Below the pieces are notes generated by a model that did no database searches, was not told the DNA's origin, and saw only the letters and a list, made by a program, of their open reading frames with translations. This document shows positions 23,714-31,399 of a stretch of 37,019 bases of DNA, in pieces (the first letter of the stretch is position 1; every line of letters begins with the position of its first letter). This DNA is from Bacteroidia bacterium (GTDB lineage: Bacteria; Bacteroidota; Bacteroidia; Chitinophagales; UBA2359): positions 1 through 37,019 of the forward strand of contig JAUHXA010000067.1 in assembly GCA_030427245.1 (NCBI GenBank), given 5' to 3'. The translations under genes were made by a program, and so were the position numbers.

Positions 23714-26700
23714 ATGTCTATAGATACTCAAATAATAGCTCCACCATTAAGTCTCGACCAAGCCAAAACTATCCTTTCTGAAGGTAAAACTGCTGCTGCT
23801 GAAAAAGACTATGATAAGGCGATAGAATTGTTTGGTAAGGTGATTGAAGTTTTTGAAGTGCAGGAAGAATGGGAGGCTTTTATGGAGGCATCTTATGAGT
23901 TGCTTAGAGCTTACAAAAATGATTTTTTTTTTACAGAATTCTACGAAGCATTTGAAAAAGTGATTGACATTCATGAAGAAAAATGCCCTCGATTATTTAC
24001 TTGGAAAGCTCGACTGTATAGAGAAAAGGGGGAGATTCTTTATTTATCGGGTAGGTCAGAAGATGCACTTCAATGTTTTCATATAGGGCAGCAAATATTG
24101 GAGGAAAATCAAATAGAGAATGAGTTTCTGATTTACATTTTATTCTATCAGGTAGGATGTTATAGTGGATTGGGCGATTTTGAAAAAGCTACTCAACTTT
24201 GGAGTAGAGCCGCTGAATTATTGAAGGAAGAGAAAGAAGCCTCAGATGATTTAAGGGCGGAGTTTCATTATAAGAAAGGAGGGATGGAACAGAATCTGGG
24301 CAATCACGATTTAGCACATCAGCATTATCAAAAAGCCTATGAGTTATATTCGTCAGAAAATGAACTTAAAAAAGCTCTCTGCCAAATTCATATTGGATTC
24401 AAATATCACCAGAGAGCAGGAGGAGGTCGTCAAGTTTTGGACTACTTCAAAAGCATCGCCAAACCGCACAAAGATTCTACGGATAAGAGAAGTAAATTCC
24501 AGCTCGCAAATGTGTATATATACATTGGATTTATCTACGCAAATACTGGAGAATTTCAACAAGCCCTCAATTACTATGAAAGTGTGTTGGCATTGTTAGA
24601 GGGAATAAGTGAGCAGTTGTGTTCTGCTAGAATGAATATCTATTTTATTTTGGGGCAGTTATTCGCCAAAAAACAAGGTTCAGACAAGGCGTTTGACTAT
24701 TACAATCGGGCATTGACAATAGGAGAACAAATATTTACTATTGAAAATCAACAACACGCAAAGATTCATAGTGGGCTGGAGCATCTGTATCAAATCCAAG
24801 GTGATTTTGATAAAGCACTCTATCACGCAAATAAGACCTTGCTGATTTTTCAACGCATACTGGGCGTAAATCATACGCATACAGCCGTTGCTCAATGGAA
24901 AGTTGGTTGGAACTTGACGCTGAAAGGTGACTTATTGGAGGGCTTACAATACCTCTACCGTGCATTGGCTATTCTCAAAAACGAATCAGGAGACACACAT
25001 CAAGATATCAATATAGTATATTCCTATATTGGGAGGAACTTTTATTGGCAAGGTAAATTTCAAGAAGCACTGGAGTACTTTCAATTATCATTCATAGCCA
25101 GCATATCGGATTACAATACAACAGAAATCTATCATTTGCCTACCATCGAACAACTTCCACTCATAAATTATTTAGAGATAATCTATACCCTACGTCAAAA
25201 AGCAAAAACGCTCCATAGTTATTTTCATGTGCTAAAAACCTCCAATCCCATCAAGGCAACAAAAACCATACAGGCAGCATTTGACACTTGTCGCCTTTTT
25301 ATAGACTATCAATACAAACTCCAAAGGGAAATAAAAGCAGAAATCTCTAAACTAATCATCTTAGATGAATTACCAGAGACATGTGAAGAAGGCATTGATA
25401 TTTGTTTGACACTCGCAAACCATACAGAAAACGATTCCATTTTATTAGAAGCATTCAATTTGCAGGAGCAATCGAAATCACTTGTATTGCGCTATTCTAT
25501 GCAGGACAATGAGGCGAAATTGCAGACGACTATTGACCCCAAATTGTTAGAGCAGGAGCAAGTACTCAGAAACCAAATAGAAAGCATCCAGCAAAACATA
25601 CAGAAAAAAGAAGCCAAGACAACGCTCAATAAAAAAGAAGACCAGAGACTAAAGGCATCTAAGCAAGAATATTTCAATGCCTTCCAAGCACACCAGACAC
25701 TCATCGAACAATTCGAGCGAGATTACCCCAAATACCACCAACTCAAATACAACCTTCAAACCGTTTCGGTCACAGACCTCCAAAAGAGTCTGGATGAAGA
25801 TACAGTCGTAGTCAGTTACTTTATTGGCGGAGAAAAAGGCTATATTTTCGCTGTCACCTACGACGAATACGAAGTCATTCCCTTTGACCTACCCAAAGAT
25901 TTCGACCAACAAATCCAAGACTATTTAGACAGCATACAAGCCCAAAACATCACCGATTTTATTCCCCAATCCCACACCTTGTATTTCTTGTTAATCGAAC
26001 CCATCAGCTATTTGGTATTTGACCCCTTTGCAGGAACTCCCAAAAACGTGGTTATTCTGCCAAGTGCATCGCTCAATTACCTCCCTTTTGAAACCCTCAT
26101 CCGAGAAATTCCCTACACTGCCCAGCCCGCTTTTCACCAACTCGATTATCTCCTCCAACACTGCCATATTCAATACCACTATTCCGCAACCTTGTATCAT
26201 CAGTCCTTGCAGAAAAACGCACAAGAGGCATCTATTTTGCCTTCAATAAAAAATCCAGCTTCCGTTGATTTTCTCGGATTTGCTCCCGTTTATACCAGCG
26301 ACAAAGCAGCCACACAAGAAGCCTTGCGAGGATTAGCAGAAGATTACAGCCGTTGGGCAACACGCTCTGATGCCCTACAAGACGGCACACTTGCGCCACT
26401 TCCTTTTTCCGAAAAAGAAGTAGAAAACATTGAAGAATTGTTTACCCAAAAAGGATTGAAAGGACAAAGTTGTTTGTACGATACAGCCACCAAAGAGCAC
26501 TTCAAAACCATGGCCTCCAATGCCAAATACCTACACATTGCAGCGCATGGACTGACCAATGATGAATACCCCAAATTGTCTGGCATCGTATTTCACCCCA
26601 ACGAAGAAGCTACCGAAATTCACGACAGCGTTTTGTCGATGGGCGAAATGTATCAACTCCAATTGCAGGCAGATTTGGTCGTTTTGAGCAGTTGCGAAAG

Positions 26701-26959
26701 CGGCATCGGCAAACTGGCGAAAGGAGAGGGGATGATGGCCATCAATCGGGGATTCCTCTATGCAGGCGCAAAAAACGTGATTTACACCCTTTTCAAAGTT
26801 CTCGACAAACCAAGCAGCGAACTGTGTGAGGCTTTATTTGCCGAGATATTGGAGGGGAAAACCTATACGGAGGCATTGCGCTTGGCAAAATTGCGCTTGA
26901 TTCAACGGGCGGATGTGGATCCTAAATCTTGGAGTGGATTTGTCTTATTGGGAGCTTAA
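23714..26959 (+). CDS. TPR-CHAT caspase-like protein, module B
   Basis: This 1081-residue cytoplasmic protein begins MSIDTQIIAPPLSLDQAK. TPR units fill residues ~10-470 (YDKAIELFGKVIEVFEVQEE, FQQALNYYESVLALLEG, FDKALYHANKTLLIFQRILG). A helical linker with coiled coil (~600-700) follows, then the CHAT domain with H945 in LHIAAHGLTND and C994 in VVLSSCESGIG, followed by KGEGMMAINRGFLYAGAKNV. Both catalytic residues are intact. It is paralogous over its whole length to the module A protein. Downstream lie a crystallin-like gene and a truncated copy of this gene, then convergent anti-sigma-like and sigma genes. Known TPR-CHAT proteins such as Csx29 are proteases gated by partner binding; the gate and substrate here are unknown. 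Confidence 0.87.
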   Translation: MSIDTQIIAPPLSLDQAKTILSEGKTAAAEKDYDKAIELFGKVIEVFEVQEEWEAFMEASYELLRAYKNDFFFTEFYEAFEKVIDIHEEKCPRLFTWKARLYREKGEILYLSGRSEDALQCFHIGQQILEENQIENEFLIYILFYQVGCYSGLGDFEKATQLWSRAAELLKEEKEASDDLRAEFHYKKGGMEQNLGNHDLAHQHYQKAYELYSSENELKKALCQIHIGFKYHQRAGGGRQVLDYFKSIAKPHKDSTDKRSKFQLANVYIYIGFIYANTGEFQQALNYYESVLALLEGISEQLCSARMNIYFILGQLFAKKQGSDKAFDYYNRALTIGEQIFTIENQQHAKIHSGLEHLYQIQGDFDKALYHANKTLLIFQRILGVNHTHTAVAQWKVGWNLTLKGDLLEGLQYLYRALAILKNESGDTHQDINIVYSYIGRNFYWQGKFQEALEYFQLSFIASISDYNTTEIYHLPTIEQLPLINYLEIIYTLRQKAKTLHSYFHVLKTSNPIKATKTIQAAFDTCRLFIDYQYKLQREIKAEISKLIILDELPETCEEGIDICLTLANHTENDSILLEAFNLQEQSKSLVLRYSMQDNEAKLQTTIDPKLLEQEQVLRNQIESIQQNIQKKEAKTTLNKKEDQRLKASKQEYFNAFQAHQTLIEQFERDYPKYHQLKYNLQTVSVTDLQKSLDEDTVVVSYFIGGEKGYIFAVTYDEYEVIPFDLPKDFDQQIQDYLDSIQAQNITDFIPQSHTLYFLLIEPISYLVFDPFAGTPKNVVILPSASLNYLPFETLIREIPYTAQPAFHQLDYLLQHCHIQYHYSATLYHQSLQKNAQEASILPSIKNPASVDFLGFAPVYTSDKAATQEALRGLAEDYSRWATRSDALQDGTLAPLPFSEKEVENIEELFTQKGLKGQSCLYDTATKEHFKTMASNAKYLHIAAHGLTNDEYPKLSGIVFHPNEEATEIHDSVLSMGEMYQLQLQADLVVLSSCESGIGKLAKGEGMMAINRGFLYAGAKNVIYTLFKVLDKPSSELCEALFAEILEGKTYTEALRLAKLRLIQRADVDPKSWSGFVLLGA

Positions 26960-27479
26960 ATGCAAATCATTTATCTGAAAACTTCCCTCTCTCCTCTTAA
27001 ATCCATCTAAATATTCACCATTTTACATTTTCTTCATTTCTGACATCCCGAGAAATCGGAACAAGATCTTATATTCGCTTTTCTCATTGCGAATTATCAA
27101 TGCTTTAAATCTTTCAACGAGATAGCAGAATATACATTCTGTGGTGTTTTGCAAAAAATGTCAAGAACCAAAAATATTTTTTTCAAAGAAAAATACATTG
27201 AGCACTCAACTTATTTAAATTTTGAAAATCAACGTGTTAACAGCAATTCTCCTCTCGTTTTTATTTTTCATCCTAACAAAATCAATATTTTTTTTCAAAA
27301 GAATCCCTCTCCCTGTTCACAAACTCCAATAAAAGGCTACTAAAGGTAAAACAAAGGGTTCAAAACATCTGATGCCTATTTCTAAATCGAATTTACACAG
27401 CCTTTATATAACAATACTTTTTGAAAAAACAAGCCCCATAATTCTATGGGAATTTTATAACCATAAATTACTATACATT
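26960..27479. other. Intergenic region and long leader of the crystallin-like gene
   Basis: This 520-base stretch has no supported gene. It contains small hairpins (CCGAGAAATCGG near 27048; ATTCGC...GCGAAT near 27074-27095) and the 90-base shared element at 27261-27350. Open frames at about 27149 and 27372 have no family resemblance upstream of ATG 27480. Confidence 0.55.
27261..27350 (+). promoter_or_regulatory. Shared 5' element, copy 1 (upstream of the crystallin-like gene)
   Basis: Ungapped, it matches 31261-31350 at about 70 of 90 positions, including a 20-base identical core TGTTCACAAACTCCAATAAA at 27314-27333 (31314-31333 in the other copy). It lies 166 bases (core start) before ATG 27480. 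An AT-rich block followed by a conserved core suggests a promoter or operator common to both genes. The neighbouring ECF sigma is a natural candidate to read it, by inference. Confidence 0.6.
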
Positions 27480-29243
27480 ATGTCTAAAAAAAAGTATAAT
27501 GACCCGACGACATCACATTGGTTGAGTTGTTTTGAAAATGACAAATTCAAAGGACACTATGCCAAATATCCACTTTATGGAAGTGTTCTCGAAGTAAATG
27601 ACCTCAGAGGAGTACCTTACTCAGATGACAATCAGAATCAATGGATGAGTCAAGGGGGAACATATAATTCACTAAAGCTTCCTCCCTCTACATGGGTGAT
27701 GGTCTATGACAAAGCCAATTATTATGGACAATGTCGCCTTTTTGGTAGTAGTGTCATGGATTTGGATGAGATAGGACGCTCTACCGATGGCTATCCTTAT
27801 AAAGACGGAAGCCCTCATTTCAACAAAAACTGGCAAAATACAATCGAAAGTTTTAGGGTATTTAGTCATCGCCCACTCGGTGCAGATAGCATCGTCAAGA
27901 ACTTTATTAGAATTTATCAAAATTTGAATACAGGTAAATCTGCTATTGAGTATAACAGTACTGCGAACCATCGTTATATAAAAACTTATACTCAAAATGT
28001 TGAGTATAGAATTTATTATCCTCGTGTATTGCAGACAGGAAATACATTGAGGATTAACTTTGATGTGCGTCAAATCAAATATGGCAAGAATAATGTAGCA
28101 TCAATCAAATTCGGCATGGATGCCAGAACAGGTGCCTACACTGGTGAAATGTCTGTAAAATATACAATTGGTGATTTATCTCTCCCCAAATGGATCATTC
28201 CTGTTGCGGAAAAAGTAGTAGAAGATGCCATTGACGATGCAGTAATTGCGATGATAGATGCAGCAGAAGAAGAAGCAACGGATGGAGAAGCAACACCTTA
28301 CTTGATAGAGGAAGATGGAGAAATTGAATCAGTGGAAAGAACATTTTGGGACGAAATAGGAAATCCTATGATGTCTAAAGCAGTTAGTTTTGCAGGAGAC
28401 CATATCAACCAGGCTGTTGCTGAAGTAGCTAAGTTATTAGAACAAGGAGGCTTAACCTATTTACCCTCCGTTGCCAGACATGCCATACAGCGAGCAACTT
28501 ATGCTTGTATGAAAGAAATTAACGACAATGCAAGACCTTCCCCTTCTATTTATTTGGATTATACCAAATTGCAGAGTAAGGATGTGTTCAATATTGATTT
28601 TGATACCAACTCTGTGCATGATAATGAGTTTATCAAGTTTTATGAGTACAGTCGTTGGTACAGACTCTACAAACCCGACTACAGCCCAGGCTATTTACAG
28701 ATGGGGATGTTTTGTTCTTGCAATTTAGATTCTTTGAATGATGACGATGATAAAGATGGAAGCAAAAACGATCATTTAGCATTGGACTTGGCTTATGGAA
28801 TGGATACAACATTGTGGTCTATTCAAGGGACCATTTACGATCATGCAGCTCCTAATTCTGACGACGACTACACTTCTCCAAATTCAGGTGTGGTTGCCTT
28901 TGAGAAAGACGATGATGGCAACAAAGCAGTCTTGTGGATTACCCCTGATAAAGAGGTCGTACACCTAAATAGCCTGACCACTGGAGATCCCTATTACACA
29001 ACACAACTACACAATCTTTTGAGCGGCGACCCAACGGCTCACCTCTATCTTATCAATATCTATCGTTATATCATGAAAAGCCAAATTAGAAGCAATTCTC
29101 ATTATGGGGCAAGTTATGACGGTCTTTTAATTAAATTAGCAGATGTTTCTGCCAACACAGCAGGAATGATAGGAAGCTCAGTAAAATGTGGAAGACCCTA
29201 TGAAGCCATAACGATTTATGAGAATGGTCCCTTCGGGAAATAA
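27480..29243 (+). CDS. Beta/gamma-crystallin-like protein of unknown function
   Basis: This 587-residue protein starts MSKKKYNDPTTSHWLSCFEN, has no signal peptide, and has three visible parts. Residues ~12-125 read as two Greek-key motifs of a beta/gamma-crystallin domain (CFENDKFKGHYAKYPLYGSV and VYDKANYYGQCRLFGSS, then FNKNWQNTIESFRVF), a fold that often binds calcium. Residues ~230-370 are helical and acidic (EDAIDDAVIAMIDAAEEEAT). The C-terminal part has a DDDDKDGSKND stretch and a beta-rich end (VVHLNSLTTGDPYY ... YENGPFGK). I do not recognise the rest. It lies between a TPR-CHAT gene and a CHAT fragment and shares its 5' element with the giant adhesin gene, so it could be an effector or a CHAT substrate. 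I chose ATG 27480 because residues upstream of it look non-coding. Confidence 0.65.
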   Translation: MSKKKYNDPTTSHWLSCFENDKFKGHYAKYPLYGSVLEVNDLRGVPYSDDNQNQWMSQGGTYNSLKLPPSTWVMVYDKANYYGQCRLFGSSVMDLDEIGRSTDGYPYKDGSPHFNKNWQNTIESFRVFSHRPLGADSIVKNFIRIYQNLNTGKSAIEYNSTANHRYIKTYTQNVEYRIYYPRVLQTGNTLRINFDVRQIKYGKNNVASIKFGMDARTGAYTGEMSVKYTIGDLSLPKWIIPVAEKVVEDAIDDAVIAMIDAAEEEATDGEATPYLIEEDGEIESVERTFWDEIGNPMMSKAVSFAGDHINQAVAEVAKLLEQGGLTYLPSVARHAIQRATYACMKEINDNARPSPSIYLDYTKLQSKDVFNIDFDTNSVHDNEFIKFYEYSRWYRLYKPDYSPGYLQMGMFCSCNLDSLNDDDDKDGSKNDHLALDLAYGMDTTLWSIQGTIYDHAAPNSDDDYTSPNSGVVAFEKDDDGNKAVLWITPDKEVVHLNSLTTGDPYYTTQLHNLLSGDPTAHLYLINIYRYIMKSQIRSNSHYGASYDGLLIKLADVSANTAGMIGSSVKCGRPYEAITIYENGPFGK

Positions 29244-29331
29244 AGCCAGGTCGATTTTTTAATAAGCTGTTTTTCATTAAGCCCTGACAAGATGAAAAAG
29301 AAGTTATTAGACCAGCAATAAATTTATTTAT

Positions 29332-29377
29332 CAGCAGCAGTCAACTTATCTATAAGGTATTTTGGCTGCTGTTTTTT
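29332..29377 (+). terminator. Intrinsic terminator after the crystallin-like gene
   Basis: CAGCAGC (29332-29338) pairs with GCTGCTG (29365-29371), with a small inner stem CTTA/TAAG in the loop, followed by TTTTTT (29372-29377). Confidence 0.65.
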
Positions 29378-29463
29378 ATGGAATCAATCAAAGAATATTT
29401 AATAATGCTCTATCTTTACCCTCCCACCATTTCAAGGCTTCAAGTTTAAATGATACATTTCAG

Positions 29464-29886
29464 ATGTCTAAAGATAGAATGACCAATGATGAATATCCCA
29501 AATTATCTGGCATCGTATTTCACCCCAACGAAGAAGCTACCGAAATTCACGACAGCGTTTTGTCGATGGGCGAAATGTATCAACTCCAATTGCAGGCAGA
29601 TTTGGTCGTTTTGAGCAGTTGCGAAAGCGGCATCGGCAAACTGGCGAAAGGAGAGGGGATGATGGCCATCAATCGGGGATTCCTCTATGCAGGCGCAAAG
29701 AATGTGATTTACACCCTTTTCAAAGTTCTCGACAAACCAAGCAGCGAACTATGTGAGGCTTTATTTGCCGAGATATTGGAGGGCAAAACCTATACGGAGG
29801 CATTGCGCTTGGCAAAATTGCGCTTGATTCAACGAACAGATGTAGATCCTAAATCTTGGAGTGGGTTTGTATTGTTGGGGGCATGA
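29464..29886 (+). pseudogene. Truncated CHAT copy (Cys kept, His lost)
   Basis: A 140-residue open frame starts at ATG 29464 (MSKDRMTNDEYPKLSG) and is a deletion derivative of the 23714 gene. Its upstream ~65 bases resemble the 5' region of that gene, with TATCTTTACC and TTCAGATGTCTA shared in order. After four codons it jumps to the part just behind the catalytic His of the full gene. From there to the end it is about 96% identical in DNA, with a 194-base run (29506-29699) without any difference. C53 in SSCESGIG corresponds to C994, but no His remains, so it cannot be a standard CHAT protease. It may be a pseudogene or a small dominant-negative/decoy protein; codons stay intact and it ends with its own TGA. 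Confidence 0.8.
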
Positions 29887-30507
29887 TTACGAACGCCCCA
29901 CAAAAAACATCCCGATTACCGTTTCTCGTTCACCAATCATTTTCCAATAATAGCGACCAGGCACAAAATCCTTTAGATTTACAGCAAACTGTTTTGTTCC
30001 TTGTTCCAAAATTTGTTCTTCAACAAGCTCTTGCTGATTATTCTCAATCACAAAATTTTGTTTCTTAGGCAGAGGTTTTTCAAAGCCAAAAACCAATTCT
30101 TCCTCTGCGTCCAAACCATTCTCTGGAGCTATCAATCCCGCAGCAGTACTCCTACTCGCTTGAAAAAGAGCCGCTTCATAATTCGGGACAGGCAAGAAAA
30201 ACTGACTCAACTCGTCAATCGCCCCATTCACCTTGTTCGTCAGTGATTTCCATTTCTCCTTCAAAGAGGACTGCTTCAATTTCTCCTGCTTCAATTGCCA
30301 ATTCTGCTCCATTTCCTGCAATTCCATCTTGAAGCGTTCGTCACCGAACAAGACAGCACCACCATACAAATCCTCATAAAAAACAATTTGTTCTTCAATC
30401 GCAGGTTCATTTTCACGGAGTTGAGTTAGCAATCTAAGATCTTTTTCAGACAATGTTCCCAGAACATAGTCCTCTACCAATTTTATTTTTTCATTTTCTG
30501 TCATCAT
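29887..30507 (-). CDS. Cysteine-free anti-sigma-like protein, module B
   Basis: This 206-residue soluble paralogue of the 8982-9626 product starts at ATG 30507 (MMTENEKIKLVEDYVLGTLS); a TTG start at 30531 is less likely. The N-terminus follows the LVEDYxLGxLSxxD pattern of anti-sigma N-termini and has no His/Cys zinc ligands. The C-terminal domain matches the module A partner closely: FLPVPNYEAALFQASRS, NGLDAEEELVF and PGRYYWKMIGERETVIGMFF. The gene follows the ECF sigma gene by 62 bases. Its stop codon (29887-29889) directly abuts the stop of the convergent CHAT fragment. The anti-sigma role is inferred from gene order and N-terminal wording; binding to the CHAT TPRs is equally possible. Confidence 0.62.
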   Translation of the reverse strand: MMTENEKIKLVEDYVLGTLSEKDLRLLTQLRENEPAIEEQIVFYEDLYGGAVLFGDERFKMELQEMEQNWQLKQEKLKQSSLKEKWKSLTNKVNGAIDELSQFFLPVPNYEAALFQASRSTAAGLIAPENGLDAEEELVFGFEKPLPKKQNFVIENNQQELVEEQILEQGTKQFAVNLKDFVPGRYYWKMIGERETVIGMFFVGRS

Positions 30508-30543
30508 GGGATGAATAATTTTAGTCAGCAAAATTCACAAAGT

Positions 30544-30567
30544 CTCGCTTCTTTCTTCTTACTTCTC
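30544..30567. repeat. AAG-rich dispersed repeat copy between sigma and anti-sigma-like genes
   Basis: The minus strand reads GAGAAGTAAGAAGAAAGAAG, sharing GAAGTAAGAAG with the element inserted in the CHAT gene at 10672-10696. It fills most of the gap just after the sigma stop codon. Confidence 0.4.
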
Positions 30568-30569
30568 AA

Positions 30570-31136
30570 TTAAATATCAGCTCGCTTAAATTCTTTCAGC
30601 ATCTGCTTTTGCAGGGCCTTGATACATCTTTTTTTCTGTGTCCTTACAACCTCTGGGCTTTTATAATTCAAGTTTGTTTGAATCGATTCAATAGAATATT
30701 GGCGGTAAAAGAAGAGGTATAAAATGCGTTGACAAGGATGCTGCATTTGCTTCAACAAATCAGCAATCATCTTTTTTCTATCTATTGACTGCAAGTTACC
30801 TTCCGCCCCCATTTCTGAAGATTCCATAAACTCCAAAGGAGCGTCAGATGTAGTTTGTTTACGTTTACGCAGTCGCAACAAAAAAAGATTTTTACCAATC
30901 CCAAAAAGATAGGTTTTCAACTGACTCTTTATGTTTTGCAGCTTTCCCGCCTTTGCATTCTTATACAAAACAATAATGCTATCCTGAAAAATATCTATCG
31001 CCTCCTCTTCACTGCAATTGTGTTTTTGAAGTATCCAATTCACAAAAGAAGGTCTAAATTCCTCATACAACACATTGACCGCCTCCCTTTTTCCAGCTTT
31101 GAAGGCCGATAGCCAATTGTTGAAGTCCTCTATCAT
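30570..31136 (-). CDS. ECF-type RNA polymerase sigma factor, module B
   Basis: This 188-residue protein has region 2 (VLYEEFRPSFVNWILQKHNC, EEEAIDIFQDSIIVLYKNAK) and a region 4 helix-turn-helix (SIESIQTNLNYKSPEVVRTQ, KKRCIKALQKQM). It is collinear with the module A sigma (shared FQ[DE]SI...LYKN, KxYLFxIGKxxFLxxxRKRK-type linker, and KxRCIKxL at the end). It is transcribed with the anti-sigma-like gene. Upstream, the 264-base divergent region leads into the giant adhesin gene, and the shared 90-base element lies inside that region. Autoregulation and control of the adhesin and crystallin-like genes are plausible but not shown. Confidence 0.85.
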   Translation of the reverse strand: MIEDFNNWLSAFKAGKREAVNVLYEEFRPSFVNWILQKHNCSEEEAIDIFQDSIIVLYKNAKAGKLQNIKSQLKTYLFGIGKNLFLLRLRKRKQTTSDAPLEFMESSEMGAEGNLQSIDRKKMIADLLKQMQHPCQRILYLFFYRQYSIESIQTNLNYKSPEVVRTQKKRCIKALQKQMLKEFKRADI

Positions 31137-31260
31137 ATTTGTACCATTTTTAGCGTAAATGTGAACATCTAATCACAAAAAAAAAGATTTTTTCTTTATT
31201 GTAGAAATAAAATCTTTATTAAGTGTTGAAATGAAGTGTTTTAATTGAAAAAATCTTATT

Positions 31261-31350
31261 TTATTTTTTACCTCAACGAAATTAATATTTTTTTAAAAAA
31301 AATCCCCCCTCTCTGTTCACAAACTCCAATAAAGTGATACTAAAAGGTAC
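31261..31350 (+). promoter_or_regulatory. Shared 5' element, copy 2 (upstream of the giant adhesin)
   Basis: This is the counterpart of 27261-27350, with the identical 20-base core at 31314-31333, 86 bases before ATG 31400. The two copies lie exactly 4000 bases apart in the same orientation and flank the crystallin-like, CHAT-fragment, anti-sigma-like and sigma genes. Confidence 0.6.
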
Positions 31351-31399
31351 ACAACTAAACTACAAGTCCAAATTACAATTATTAAAAACAAGGTGTACC

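Noticed and set aside
27149-27343. Short frame upstream of the crystallin-like gene
   Set aside because: It overlaps the shared 5' element, is AT-driven and has no recognisable motif.
23714-31136. Type III-E CRISPR (Craspase) locus
   Set aside because: TPR-CHAT plus sigma recalls Csx29/RpoE, but there is no CRISPR array, no gRAMP effector, no cas1/cas2 and no Csx30-like sequence in the window.
27261-31350. Attachment-site repeats of an integrated element
   Set aside because: Direct repeats flank ~4 kb, but no integrase, transposase or tRNA end is present and copies are only ~78% alike; a shared promoter region explains them better.
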